NCBI RefSeq assembly: GCF_025753855.1
Contig: NZ_JAOWPT010000002.1
Coordinates: forward strand, 620,001 to 684,000
Reading direction: 5' to 3'
DNA length: 64,000 nucleotides
From: Mesorhizobium sp. ZC-5
Lineage (GTDB): Bacteria > Pseudomonadota > Alphaproteobacteria > Rhizobiales > Rhizobiaceae
Under the pieces are notes generated by a model that was given only the letters and a program-made list of their open reading frames with translations, ran no database searches and was not told where the DNA came from. The position numbers and the translations under genes are program-made. Shown one piece after another: positions 1 through 9,615 of the stretch. Numbering within the stretch: position 1 is the stretch's first letter; each line of letters begins with the position of its first letter.

Positions 1-34
1 GGCCGGCCTGAGGCCGACCCGCCGGGAAGCTTGG

Positions 35-406
35 TCAGCTTGCCTTCTTGGTGATCAGCGTCAGGGCGCCGTTGTTGCCCATGCTGGCGGCGATGACCTG
101 CGCCGAGCTGAGGCCCTTGGCTTCGAGCGCCGATTTGATCTCGGGCGTTGCGTCGATCGAACTGCGCAATTTCTGCAGATCCTCATCGCTGCGCTTGGCG
201 ACGACATCATTGACCTGCGCCTGGGTGGCTTCAGGCAGATCCTTGATGTCGACAATGCTCACGGTGTTGATCGTCGGCGCGGCCGACGGTGCGTTGGGCG
301 CCGCCGGAGCCGGCGCCGCCGGCGGTTCGGCCGGTTGCTGCTGGGCGCTGGCAGCGGTGGCGAGCGTGAGCGCGGCACCGGCCACGAGAATCGTCAATTT
401 GCGCAT
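35..406 (-). CDS. Secreted Ala/Pro-rich hypothetical protein
   Basis: The 123-residue product begins with a typical Sec signal peptide (charged MRK, hydrophobic core, likely cleavage after ASA near residue 21). A Pro/Ala-rich linker follows to about residue 45, then a compact domain of about 78 residues. I do not recognise a family. The protein is probably periplasmic or surface exposed. It is transcribed away from ureC, with 179 bases between the two starts, so it separates ureC from any urease genes further left. A real gene is likely from the clean signal peptide and domain layout; the function is unknown. Confidence 0.7.
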   Translation of the reverse strand: MRKLTILVAGAALTLATAASAQQQPAEPPAAPAPAAPNAPSAAPTINTVSIVDIKDLPEATQAQVNDVVAKRSDEDLQKLRSSIDATPEIKSALEAKGLSSAQVIAASMGNNGALTLITKKAS

Positions 407-585
407 GGATATTCCTTTCCGTCGCTTGGGAAACGGTTATTTCGGAACGCCCCGGCCGCCGCGTGCGGCACCTCATACGGAAAATGGGATCAGAAGCTGC
501 CGCTCATCGGGTCATTCCGTGACCATAAGATGGCAGGAATGTGGAAGACGATCCCGACCGACCTGCATTTTGGGAGCAATTGCTG
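407..585. promoter_or_regulatory. Divergent intergenic region before ureC
   Basis: This 179-base gap separates the start of the minus-strand secreted protein from ureC and must hold promoters or leaders for one or both. I found no convincing -35/-10 pair or operator by eye. A GTG at 541 opens the ureC frame early, but the extra 15 residues do not look like urease. Confidence 0.3.
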
Positions 586-2295
<1,710 letters not shown>

Positions 2296-2310
2296 CAGAC
2301 GGATATCCCG

Positions 2311-2745
2311 ATGACCGCATCCTGGCAGTTCTGGGCCTTGCTCTCCGCATGTTTTGCCGCACTCACCGCGATATTCGCAAAGGTCGGCGTCGAGCACGTC
2401 AATTCGGATTTCGCCACCTTCATCCGCACCATCGTCATCCTGGCCGCGCTCGGTGCGATCCTGTACGCCACCGGGCAATGGCAGCCGCCGGCGTCGGTGT
2501 CCGGCCGCACCTATCTGTTCCTCGTCCTGTCGGGCCTTGCCACCGGAGCGTCCTGGATCTGCTATTTCCGCGCGCTGAAGCTTGGCGATGCCGCACGCTT
2601 GGCGCCGCTCGACAAGCTGAGCGTGGTCCTGGTCGCGGTGTTCGGCGTGATGTTCCTGGGCGAGAAATTGTCGATGGCCAACTGGCTGGGCGTCCTGATG
2701 ATCGCCGGTGGCGTCATCCTGCTGACCACTAGGATCTGGTCGTAG
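2311..2745 (+). CDS. EamA-type small membrane transporter (half-size)
   Basis: A 144-residue membrane protein with about five hydrophobic segments, matching one EamA (DMT superfamily) repeat instead of the usual two. The C-terminal part (LAPLDKLSVVLVAVFGVMFLGE, then a final helix) is the typical EamA ending. A half-size protein would need to dimerise to form a transport path, as known for small DMT members. It starts 15 bases after ureC and is probably cotranscribed with the urease genes. The substrate is unknown; a link to urea or ammonia is only inferred from position. Confidence 0.85.
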   Translation: MTASWQFWALLSACFAALTAIFAKVGVEHVNSDFATFIRTIVILAALGAILYATGQWQPPASVSGRTYLFLVLSGLATGASWICYFRALKLGDAARLAPLDKLSVVLVAVFGVMFLGEKLSMANWLGVLMIAGGVILLTTRIWS

Positions 2746-2825
2746 AACCGAGCGGCAGAGTGGTTTTCCATTCCGATCTGGCCTAGCGACGGGAAGAGTC
2801 CGAACCCTGTGAATTCGTGAGGCCC

Positions 2826-3122
2826 ATGATCTACGTCGTCGCTACGCTCACCATCAAGCCGGGAACGCTGGATCACCTGCGCGAACCCGCCGCCGCCTGC
2901 ATTGCCGAAACGCGCAAGGAGGCTGGTTGCATCTCCTACGAACTGTTCGCCAGTCTCGCCGATCCGGAAAGACTGGTCTTCATCGAGAAATGGGAAACGC
3001 GGGAAGCGCTGACCGCGCATTCGAAGCAGCCTCATCTCAAGGCATGGCGTGACGCCAGCGGGCCGCATCTGGTATCGCGCAGCATCGAGATCGTCCATCC
3101 CGAGAAAGTGGAAGAGTTCTAG
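2826..3122 (+). CDS. ABM-domain putative quinol monooxygenase
   Basis: A 98-residue ferredoxin-like alpha/beta protein of the antibiotic biosynthesis monooxygenase (ABM) family. Family features are the first strand IYVVATLTIKPG, the helix ending ETRKEAGCISYELF and the WETREAL segment. Such small dimers (YgiN-like) often act on quinones, but many have no known substrate. I prefer ATG 2826 over the in-frame GTG 2817, because GTGAGG just before it can serve as ribosome binding site. It is followed after 8 bases by a glutathione transferase, which suggests a small redox or detoxification pair inside the urease operon. Confidence 0.85.
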   Translation: MIYVVATLTIKPGTLDHLREPAAACIAETRKEAGCISYELFASLADPERLVFIEKWETREALTAHSKQPHLKAWRDASGPHLVSRSIEIVHPEKVEEF

Positions 3123-3130
3123 GAGGAATG

Positions 3131-3730
3131 ATGTACCAAGCAGTCGGTTCACCGGGTTCGCGTGTCAGCCGTGTTTTGTGGATGCTGGAGGAATTGGGCG
3201 CGCCCTATGAGTTCGTGAAGGTCGGACTGCGGTCGCCGGAAATGTATGCCCTCAATCCGTCGGGCAAGTCGCCGGCGCTGGTCGATGGCGACGTGGTGGT
3301 GACTGACTCGGCGGCGATCTGCGTCTATCTGGCCGACAAACACCCCGAAAAAGCTATGGGCGCGGCACCCGGTTGTGCCGGCCGCGCCGAGATGGACGGC
3401 TGGATGCATTTTGCCCAGTCCGAACTAGAAGCGCCGCTGTGGAACAAGCTCCGGCACCGCTTCCTGCTCCCCAAGGACGTGCGGGTCGATGTCGGGCCGG
3501 CCGCCGCGCATGATTTCGCCGGCGAGGTCGGCACCCTGGAACGGCGCCTCGGCGACAAGGAATTCGCGCTCGGCAACCGCTTCAGCGCGGTCGACGTCCT
3601 GCTCGGCGACATGGGCGCCTGGGCCCGCGCCGGCAAGTTCAAGATCGAATCGGACAAGGTGAACGCCTATTTCGACCGTGTCCTGTCGCGCCCGACGCGC
3701 ATCAGGGCGGAAGCAAAGGGCGCGAAATGA
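3131..3730 (+). CDS. Glutathione S-transferase family protein
   Basis: A 199-residue cytoplasmic protein with an N-terminal thioredoxin-like domain (about 1-75) and an all-helical C-terminal domain. Family marks are [17 protein letters not shown] at the first helix, NPSGKSPAL with the cis-proline, and TDSAAI where glutathione's glutamyl group binds. ATG codons occur at 3128 and 3131. AGGAGG at 3121-3126 fits the second better. Substrate unknown. It sits between the ABM protein and ureE on the same strand with short gaps, so it is probably cotranscribed. Confidence 0.9.
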   Translation: MYQAVGSPGSRVSRVLWMLEELGAPYEFVKVGLRSPEMYALNPSGKSPALVDGDVVVTDSAAICVYLADKHPEKAMGAAPGCAGRAEMDGWMHFAQSELEAPLWNKLRHRFLLPKDVRVDVGPAAAHDFAGEVGTLERRLGDKEFALGNRFSAVDVLLGDMGAWARAGKFKIESDKVNAYFDRVLSRPTRIRAEAKGAK

Positions 3731-3776
3731 TGCCCTCGCTGAGTTCAGCGGTACAAAATGGCGTGGAGGCGCGCAT

Positions 3777-4355
3777 ATGAAACTCAACCTGCAGACCGAC
3801 TTCACCAAGCTGGCACGCGCCACGTCGATCGCACCCGCAGGCGAGGCTGGAACGGCGGCCCCCGATGGCAGAGCCGTGCTTGCTCATGACGAGCGTCATC
3901 TGCGCCGCCGCGTCGTCGAGTTGGCCGATGGAGGCAAGGTGCTGGTCGACCTGCCTGAGCCCGTCGCCTTGAACAATCGGGACAGGCTGTTGCTTGAGGA
4001 TGGCCGGCAGGTCGAGATCGTTGCCGCCGAGGAAGAGCTTTACGCGGTGCGCGCCCGCAACCCCGTGCATCTTGTCGAACTCGCCTGGCACATCGGCAAC
4101 CGCCATCTTGCCGCGCAGATCGAGGAGAACCGCCTCGTCATCCTGCGCGATCATGTGATCAAGGCGATGCTGCAAGGGTTGGGCGCGACGGTGACCGATG
4201 TTGTCGAGCCCTTTTCGCCAGCGCGCGGGGCCTATTCCGGGCACGACCACGGCCACAGCCATGGTCACGATCATAGCGACGGTCATGGGCATGGCGAGCG
4301 CGACCGGTTCGGGCGCTTGCCGGGCGATCCGCATTATGGTCACAACCATGACTGA
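3777..4355 (+). CDS. ureE: Urease accessory protein UreE
   Basis: Nickel metallochaperone that delivers nickel to the UreF-UreG-UreD-apourease complex. The 192-residue product has the peptide-binding N-terminal domain ([20 protein letters not shown]), the metal-binding domain ([23 protein letters not shown]) and a very His-rich tail from about residue 157 to the end, with many HGH and HDH repeats. ATG 3777 follows GTGGAGG. The end overlaps the ureF start by 8 bases, which implies translational coupling. The His tail suggests nickel storage capacity. Confidence 0.97.
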   Translation: MKLNLQTDFTKLARATSIAPAGEAGTAAPDGRAVLAHDERHLRRRVVELADGGKVLVDLPEPVALNNRDRLLLEDGRQVEIVAAEEELYAVRARNPVHLVELAWHIGNRHLAAQIEENRLVILRDHVIKAMLQGLGATVTDVVEPFSPARGAYSGHDHGHSHGHDHSDGHGHGERDRFGRLPGDPHYGHNHD

Positions 4356-5019
4356 CAGCCGGCCCGATCCGCGCCTGCTGCGGCTTATAGCCTGGCTTTC
4401 TCCGGCATTTCCGGTCGGCGCCTTCAGCTACAGCCACGGACTCGAACGCGCCGTCCATGATGGACTGGTCAGCGATCCCGAAGGTCTCGAAGACTGGCTG
4501 GTCCAACTCATCGAGATCGGATCGGGCTGGAACGACGCCGTGTTGTTCGCCGAGAGCTGGCGGCGGGCGCGCGACGGCAGTGATCCGACATCGGTCGCTG
4601 AACTCGCGGTGGCCTTGGCGGGATCGCGGGAGCGCCATGCCGAAACGACGCTGCTCGGCGCGGCATTCCTCAAATCCGTCGCCGCGTGGCCGCAGCCGGG
4701 CTCGGCGGATCTGCCACCCGTCTGCCCGTATTGCGTGGCGGTGGGCGCGACTGCCGGCGCGCATGGCATTGACCTTCGTGACGCGCTGTCGGTGTTCCTG
4801 CAGGGTTTTGCCTCGAACCTCATCCAGGCGGCGATCAGGCTCGGCGTGACCGGCCAGAGCGGCGCGGTTACCATATTGGCAAGTCTCGAACCGCTGCTGC
4901 TCGAAACGGCGTCGCGCGCCAGCCGGTCGACACTGGACGATCTCGGTTCGGCAACCGTTATGTCGGAGATCGTGGCGATGAAACACGAGGCACAATATTC
5001 GAGGCTGTTTCGTTCATGA
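4348..5019 (+). CDS. ureF: Urease accessory protein UreF
   Basis: All-helical accessory protein that gates UreG GTPase activity during urease nickel insertion. The 223-residue product carries the family motif [17 protein letters not shown] near the N-terminus and a C-terminal segment ending in [13 protein letters not shown]. The start at 4348 lies inside the last codons of ureE, and the frame further upstream is only the His-tail region read out of frame. It overlaps the next gene by 4 bases (ATGA). Function is secure from the motif and position between ureE and ureG. Confidence 0.96.
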   Translation: MTDSRPDPRLLRLIAWLSPAFPVGAFSYSHGLERAVHDGLVSDPEGLEDWLVQLIEIGSGWNDAVLFAESWRRARDGSDPTSVAELAVALAGSRERHAETTLLGAAFLKSVAAWPQPGSADLPPVCPYCVAVGATAGAHGIDLRDALSVFLQGFASNLIQAAIRLGVTGQSGAVTILASLEPLLLETASRASRSTLDDLGSATVMSEIVAMKHEAQYSRLFRS

Positions 5020-5453
5020 TGGCGTTGTCGGCGATTGTGGCCGTGGCGCTTTTCGCGATTGCCGCGCTTCATGCCTATTGGGGCTTCGGCGGTGTCTGGC
5101 CTGGTACCGACGCCGCCTCCTGCGCCAGGACCGTCGCCGGCTTTCGGGGCGTGGACACGATGCCTGGACCTGGTGCCAGCTTCGCGGTGACCGCCGCGCT
5201 TGCGGCGGCCGCGTTGATCGTGCTGGTTCAAGGCGGCTGGATTCTGCCTCCCCTGCCGGGTGCTCTATTCACGCTCGCCGCGATCGGCGCCGCATTGGTC
5301 TTTCTGGGGCGCGGCATCGCCGGTTTTACGCCGGCGTGGCGGCGTCTTACTCCCGAGCAGCCGTTTGCCAGGCTCGACGTCCGTTATTATTCGCCGCTCT
5401 GCCTGCTGATCGGCTTGGCCTTGCTGCTTCTCGCCTTGAAAGGGTTTGTTTGA
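5016..5453 (+). CDS. DUF3995 integral membrane protein
   Basis: A 145-residue protein with four hydrophobic segments (about 3-22, 52-72, 78-98 and 124-143) and the conserved [12 protein letters not shown] motif after the first helix, typical of DUF3995. Function is not known. It overlaps ureF by 4 bases and shares a TGATG junction with ureG, so it is tightly embedded in the urease operon. A role in nickel or urea movement is possible but only inferred from that position. Confidence 0.88.
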   Translation: MMALSAIVAVALFAIAALHAYWGFGGVWPGTDAASCARTVAGFRGVDTMPGPGASFAVTAALAAAALIVLVQGGWILPPLPGALFTLAAIGAALVFLGRGIAGFTPAWRRLTPEQPFARLDVRYYSPLCLLIGLALLLLALKGFV

Positions 5454-6088
5454 TGCGTTCCGCAAACGGTCCACTGCGCATCGGCATCGGCGGTCCCGTC
5501 GGTTCCGGCAAGACGACGCTTACCGAAAAGCTCTGCAAGGCGATGCGCGACGAGTTTTCGATCGCGGTGGTCACCAACGACATCTACACCAGGGAGGACG
5601 CCCTGATGCTGGCGCGGCTGCAGGCGTTGCCGGAGGAGCGCATCATGGGCGTCGAGACCGGCGGCTGCCCGCATACGGCGATCCGCGAGGATGCCTCGAT
5701 CAACCTCCAGGCGATCGCCGAGATGAACCGCAAGTTTCCGGATCTCGACATCGTCTTCATCGAATCCGGCGGCGACAATCTCGCAGCCACCTTTTCGCCT
5801 GATCTCGCGGACCTGACGCTTTACGTCATCTCGGTCTGCCAGGGCGAGGAAATCCCGCGCAAGGGCGGCCCCGGCATCACGCGTTCCGATTTCCTGGTCA
5901 TCAACAAAAGCGACCTCGCGCCTTATGTGAACGTCAATCTCGACGTCATGGAGAGCGACGCGGGAAAAATGCGCGGCAAGCGGCCGTTCGGCTTTACCGA
6001 TCTTTCGCGCGGCAAGGGCTTGCAGGAGATCGTCGACTTCATCGTCGATAATGGCGGTCTGGGGCTGGACCAGCGGAAATCCGCCTGA
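5453..6088 (+). CDS. ureG: Urease accessory GTPase UreG
   Basis: SIMIBI-class GTPase whose nucleotide cycle drives nickel delivery into urease. The 211-residue protein has the P-loop GPVGSGKT at residues 14-21, the metal-binding [11 protein letters not shown] segment, the [13 protein letters not shown] switch region and NKSDLAPYV as guanine-specificity motif. ATG 5453 shares bases with the TGA of the preceding gene. This is the last urease gene of the cluster; a 72-base gap with its own AGGAGG separates the next gene. Confidence 0.98.
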   Translation: MRSANGPLRIGIGGPVGSGKTTLTEKLCKAMRDEFSIAVVTNDIYTREDALMLARLQALPEERIMGVETGGCPHTAIREDASINLQAIAEMNRKFPDLDIVFIESGGDNLAATFSPDLADLTLYVISVCQGEEIPRKGGPGITRSDFLVINKSDLAPYVNVNLDVMESDAGKMRGKRPFGFTDLSRGKGLQEIVDFIVDNGGLGLDQRKSA

Positions 6089-6160
6089 GGCGCCGGTTGT
6101 CGGGTTGTCGATCCCCTCCCAACGCTGCATTCTTGCGTTGCAGACAGGAGGAACCGGCCG

Positions 6161-6931
6161 ATGAGCGTCACCCATCTCAAGCAGGACACGCTGACCAACC
6201 TGCCTTTTTATGAAGAGCGCGTCGATCTCGCCTGCGCCTTTCGCTGGACGGCGCGGCTCAACATGCACGAGGCGGTAGCCAATCATTTTTCGCTGGCGGT
6301 CAACGACGACGGTTCGCAGTTCCTGATGAATCCCAACCAGGTGCATTTCTCGCGCATCAAGGCGAGCGATCTGCTGCTGATCGACGCCAACGATCCGGAG
6401 ACGCTTACCGGTCCGAACGCGCCGGACCCGACCGCCTGGGGCCTGCATGGCGCGATCCACCGCAATGTGCCGCATGCACGCTGTGTCATGCATGTGCATT
6501 CCATCCACGCGACAGTGCTGGCGTCGCTCGCCGACTCTCGCCTGCCGCCGGTCGACCAGAACTCGACCATGTTCTACGGGCCGCGCCAGGTTATCGACGA
6601 GAACTACGGCGGCCTGGCCTTCGAGGAAGAGGGTGAACGCTGCTCCGCGCTGCTCGCGGATCCCAGAACGCAGGTGATGATCATGGGCAATCACGGCATC
6701 CTGGTCATAGGCAATACGGTCGCCGAGGCGTTCAACCGCATGTTCTATTTCGAGCGTGCTGCCGAGACCTACATCAAGGCGCTGTGGACCGGTCGGCCGT
6801 TGCGAACGCTGTCGGACGCGATCGCCGAAAAGACCGCGGACGAACTGGACAATTATCCCGGACAGGCCGAACGCCACCTTGCCGAACTCAAGGCCATCCT
6901 CGACGAGCAGGAACCGGCATACCGGAACTGA
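6161..6931 (+). CDS. Class II aldolase/adducin family protein
   Basis: A 256-residue cytoplasmic protein of the class II aldolase/adducin fold (zinc-dependent fuculose- or ribulose-phosphate aldolase relatives). The zinc-binding HVHSIHATVLAS segment is present near residue 110, and MGNHGILVIGNTVAEAF near residue 175 is a typical family block. An AGGAGG site at 6147-6152 precedes ATG 6161. The exact substrate cannot be read from the sequence; proteins of this subgroup are usually annotated only at family level. The convergent neighbour starts 19 bases beyond its stop. Confidence 0.9.
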   Translation: MSVTHLKQDTLTNLPFYEERVDLACAFRWTARLNMHEAVANHFSLAVNDDGSQFLMNPNQVHFSRIKASDLLLIDANDPETLTGPNAPDPTAWGLHGAIHRNVPHARCVMHVHSIHATVLASLADSRLPPVDQNSTMFYGPRQVIDENYGGLAFEEEGERCSALLADPRTQVMIMGNHGILVIGNTVAEAFNRMFYFERAAETYIKALWTGRPLRTLSDAIAEKTADELDNYPGQAERHLAELKAILDEQEPAYRN

Positions 6932-6950
6932 CGGGCCGGAAGACCGAACC

Positions 6951-7400
6951 TTACGCCGCCATCAGCAGTTTCTCGATCTCGGGCACCGGGTGGTTGGTCA
7001 GTGTCTTTGGCACTTCCGCCGTTATGCGGTCGGAGACTTCCTTGTGGAGCTGCTTGCGAATCTCGCCGAGTACGACCGGCGGCGCGACAAGGATGATTTT
7101 CTTGAAATCGCCGCGGTGGGCGAATTTGTAGAGGCGTTGCGCGATCTCGTCGGCGAACCGATCCTTGGCGATGCGGTGCCAGTCGGTCTCGGCGACTGCG
7201 CTTTTGTGGATGCTTGGTCCGTCGTTGAAACGGCCCGGGCGGTCCGTGCCTTGCTCGCGCGTCGGCGGGTTGTCCTCCTGCATCTCGCGGAAAACGGTAA
7301 GGTTGGGAAATTTCGTGTCGCCGTCGTTCTTCAGGAACAGGGCCTTTTCGCCGTCGGCGACCAGCACCCAGATTTTGTGTTCAAGCTTGATGTGCGACAT
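6951..7400 (-). CDS. Host attachment family protein (baeRF12-like)
   Basis: A 149-residue protein matching the rhizobial host attachment family, now grouped with bacterial archaeo-eukaryotic release-factor-like (baeRF) proteins. Typical features are WVLVADGEKALFLKNDGD at the start, the FNDGPSIHKSAVAETDW middle, and a C-terminal KKIILVAPPVVLGEIR strand-helix. The family name comes from Agrobacterium attachment genes; the biochemical role is unclear and may concern ribosomes or RNA. It is transcribed alone, convergent to the aldolase-like gene and divergent from cysG. Confidence 0.85.
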   Translation of the reverse strand: MSHIKLEHKIWVLVADGEKALFLKNDGDTKFPNLTVFREMQEDNPPTREQGTDRPGRFNDGPSIHKSAVAETDWHRIAKDRFADEIAQRLYKFAHRGDFKKIILVAPPVVLGEIRKQLHKEVSDRITAEVPKTLTNHPVPEIEKLLMAA

Positions 7401-7838
7401 GAAAAACTCCCTTGCTTTGCCAGCGGGACAATCGAGGCGGATGCCGCGCTCTTCGTCCTGGCTGTATTGGTAACGCCGCGCCGAAGACCTGGTTCCGGCA
7501 GGTACCTCGGTGGGAAATCATGGCTCGACGCATGCTGGCCCGTCTTAATTCTACTGGTTTGGTAGAATTTGGAAAAAACGTTCTTTGCCCGTCCGGAGAG
7601 GCGCTGTAATACGTTGAAACGAACTTCCTTTGCGGGCCTCCGGTGGCGGTCCCGCTGGCCATGCGTTGGGCAAGCGGTTGCCTGCCGGCATGGTCCTCTT
7701 CAGCGGTGTAGAAAATTATTCTCCCGCCTACCGGCTTCTCAGAAAAGCGATTGCACCGCTGCGTTGGTCACGCGACGGCATTCCTTCTGCTTTTTCCTGC
7801 CGAAAGTTAGAATGTGGTCTGTCCCGGAGACCGCCCGC
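7401..7838. other. 438-base gene-free region before cysG
   Basis: This gap lies between the divergent host-attachment gene and cysG. It holds a perfect 23-bp palindrome (listed separately) and an AT-rich patch near 7707-7722. A weak -10-like TAGAAT lies at 7808-7813. Open frames crossing the gap have no family signature and look like GC-driven background. It most likely contains the sulfur-operon promoter and its control sites. Confidence 0.5.
7547..7569. promoter_or_regulatory. Perfect 8-7-8 palindrome, candidate operator of the cys operon
   Basis: AATTCTAC at 7547-7554 and GTAGAATT at 7562-7569 are exact inverted repeats separated by TGGTTTG. The size and AT-rich arms suit a dimeric repressor or activator site (Rrf2 or LysR type are reasonable guesses). 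It lacks a following T-run, so it is not a good terminator. It lies 270 bases before cysG and 147 bases before the host-attachment gene. Confidence 0.5.
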
Positions 7839-9287
7839 ATGATGTCCGAAACAACCAAACTCAACGCCTTCCCCGTCTTCATGCGGGTGGAAAATGCGTT
7901 GGTGGTTGTCGTCGGCAATGGCGACGAGGCGCTCGCCAAGGCGCGGCTGTTGTCGCAGTCGAGCGCGTCGTTGAAGATCGTCGCCGATGCCCCGGAAGCT
8001 GCGCTTGCATCGTGGATCTCCAGCCATTCCGCGACACATGTCGAGGAAGCCTATGCGCCACGCCACCTTGAAGGCGCGGTGCTGGTGTTTGCCGCCAGCG
8101 GCGACGAGGCCTTCGACCGTCGTGTGTCCGAAGATGCACGCGCCAAAAACATTCCGGTCAACGCAGTGGACCGTCCCGAACTTTGCGATTTCTTCACGCC
8201 GGCGATCGTCAACCGCGCACCGGTTTGCGTCGCGATCGGCACGGAAGGCGCTGGACCGGTCCTCTCCCAACTGATCCGCGCTAAGATCGACAGAATGCTG
8301 GCGCCGTCGCTGGGTGCACTGGCGACGCTGGCGAACACGTTCCGTGAAGCTGCCGAACGGCTTTTACCGAAAGGCCATGCGCGGCGGCGGTTTTGGAACG
8401 AGTTCTTCGAGGGCGCACCGGCTCGTGAGCTGGAAATCGGGCATTTTGCGGAAGCACAGGAAGCGGCGGCTGAATTGCTGCTGCGCCGGAGCGCTGCCGA
8501 TGGCCATGTCGCGCTGGTCGGCGCCGGGCCGGGTGCCGAAGACCTTCTGACATTGCGGGCGCAGCGTCTTTTGATGCAGGCCGACGTGATCGTCCATGAT
8601 GCATTGGTACCGGAAGCGGTGGTTGCCATGGGTCGCCGCGACGCCGAACGCCTGGCGGTCGGCAAGCGCAAGGGCTGCCATTCGAAAAGCCAGGCGGAGA
8701 TCAACGATCTTCTGGTCGGGCTCGGTCGCCAAGGCAAGAAGGTGGTGCGCCTGAAGTCGGGCGACCCGCTGGTCTTCGGCCGCGCCGGCGAGGAAATGCA
8801 GGCCTTGCGCGACGCGGAAATCTCCTACGAGGTGGTACCGGGCGTTACCGCCGCCTTCGCCGCTGCCGCTGATTTCGAACTGCCGCTGACCTTGCGGGGC
8901 GTCGCCTCGTCGATGGTGTTCACCACGGGCCACGACCTCAAGGGCGGTACGCTGCCCGACTGGGGCAAGCTTGCCATCTCCGGGGCCACCGTCGCCGTCT
9001 ATATGGGCCGCTCGGTTGCCGCGGAAGTTGCCGCGCGACTGATCGAGGCAGGGCTGTCCCCCGACACCGCTGTAGCGGTGGTGGAGAATGCCAGCCTCGG
9101 CGATCGCCGGCTGTTCCACGGTACCATCGCCGACCTGCCGGCATTGGGCAGCCGCGACGAACTGACCGGCCCCGTGATGACGCTCATCGGTGACGCCGTT
9201 GCCGGCGCCAATTTCGCCAAATCCGAACCGCTGGCTGCCCTTGAGCGCGGCGTCGCGGCAATTGAAATCCAGGAAACGGACGCATGA
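7839..9287 (+). CDS. cysG: Siroheme synthase CysG
   Basis: Trifunctional enzyme turning uroporphyrinogen III into siroheme, the cofactor of sulfite reductase. The 482-residue protein has an N-terminal dehydrogenase/ferrochelatase part with Rossmann motif VVGNGDEALAKARLL, followed from about residue 222 by the SAM-dependent methyltransferase domain (GHVALVGAGPGAEDLLTLRA, then VVRLKSGDPLVFGRAGEE and VVPGVTAAFAAAA). I start at ATG 7839 (a second ATG follows at 7842), with CGGAGA upstream. The frame stays open further upstream without resembling CysG. It overlaps the DUF2849 gene by 4 bases. Confidence 0.95.
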   Translation: MMSETTKLNAFPVFMRVENALVVVVGNGDEALAKARLLSQSSASLKIVADAPEAALASWISSHSATHVEEAYAPRHLEGAVLVFAASGDEAFDRRVSEDARAKNIPVNAVDRPELCDFFTPAIVNRAPVCVAIGTEGAGPVLSQLIRAKIDRMLAPSLGALATLANTFREAAERLLPKGHARRRFWNEFFEGAPARELEIGHFAEAQEAAAELLLRRSAADGHVALVGAGPGAEDLLTLRAQRLLMQADVIVHDALVPEAVVAMGRRDAERLAVGKRKGCHSKSQAEINDLLVGLGRQGKKVVRLKSGDPLVFGRAGEEMQALRDAEISYEVVPGVTAAFAAAADFELPLTLRGVASSMVFTTGHDLKGGTLPDWGKLAISGATVAVYMGRSVAAEVAARLIEAGLSPDTAVAVVENASLGDRRLFHGTIADLPALGSRDELTGPVMTLIGDAVAGANFAKSEPLAALERGVAAIEIQETDA

Positions 9288-9583
9288 AGATCCTGACGGC
9301 GAACCGGCTGACCGACGGCGAAGCCGTCTGGTATTCCACGGATCATTCCTGGGCCGAGATAATCGACAGGGCCGAACTCGCGCAGGACAAGGCGGCCGAG
9401 GCAGCGCTCGAGGCCGTTGGCAAGGCCGCCTACGACGACAATCTGGTGGTCGACGTGAATCTGGTCGACGTCGAGGTGATCGAAGGCGCGATCGTGCCGA
9501 ACCGGTTGCGCGAGCGCATCCGCGCCTCCGGGCCGACCAATCGCAACGACCTTGGCAAGCAGGCTCGCCCGCAGGCGGCATAG
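9284..9583 (+). CDS. DUF2849 domain protein of the sulfite reduction operon
   Basis: A 99-residue acidic soluble protein beginning MKILTANRLTDGEAVWYS, the signature start of DUF2849. This family in alphaproteobacteria lies almost always between siroheme synthase and sulfite/nitrite reductase, as here. The start overlaps the cysG stop (ATGA), and cysI begins 32 bases further. Its biochemical role is not established; an accessory job for siroheme loading or electron supply to CysI is an inference from position. Confidence 0.9.
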   Translation: MKILTANRLTDGEAVWYSTDHSWAEIIDRAELAQDKAAEAALEAVGKAAYDDNLVVDVNLVDVEVIEGAIVPNRLRERIRASGPTNRNDLGKQARPQAA

Positions 9584-9615
9584 AGAAACGGGCGGACGCG
9601 CCCTGAAAGACGAAA

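Noticed and set aside
541-585. GTG 541 as the ureC start
   Set aside because: The extra 15 residues are not urease-like, and ATG 586 gives the standard N-terminus with a ribosome site.
5387-6877. Minus-strand frame across ureG and the aldolase-like gene
   Set aside because: It spans two well-supported plus-strand genes and lacks any recognisable domain.
7569-7838. N-terminal extension of cysG to 7569
   Set aside because: The 90 extra residues do not resemble siroheme synthase and overlap the palindrome arm.
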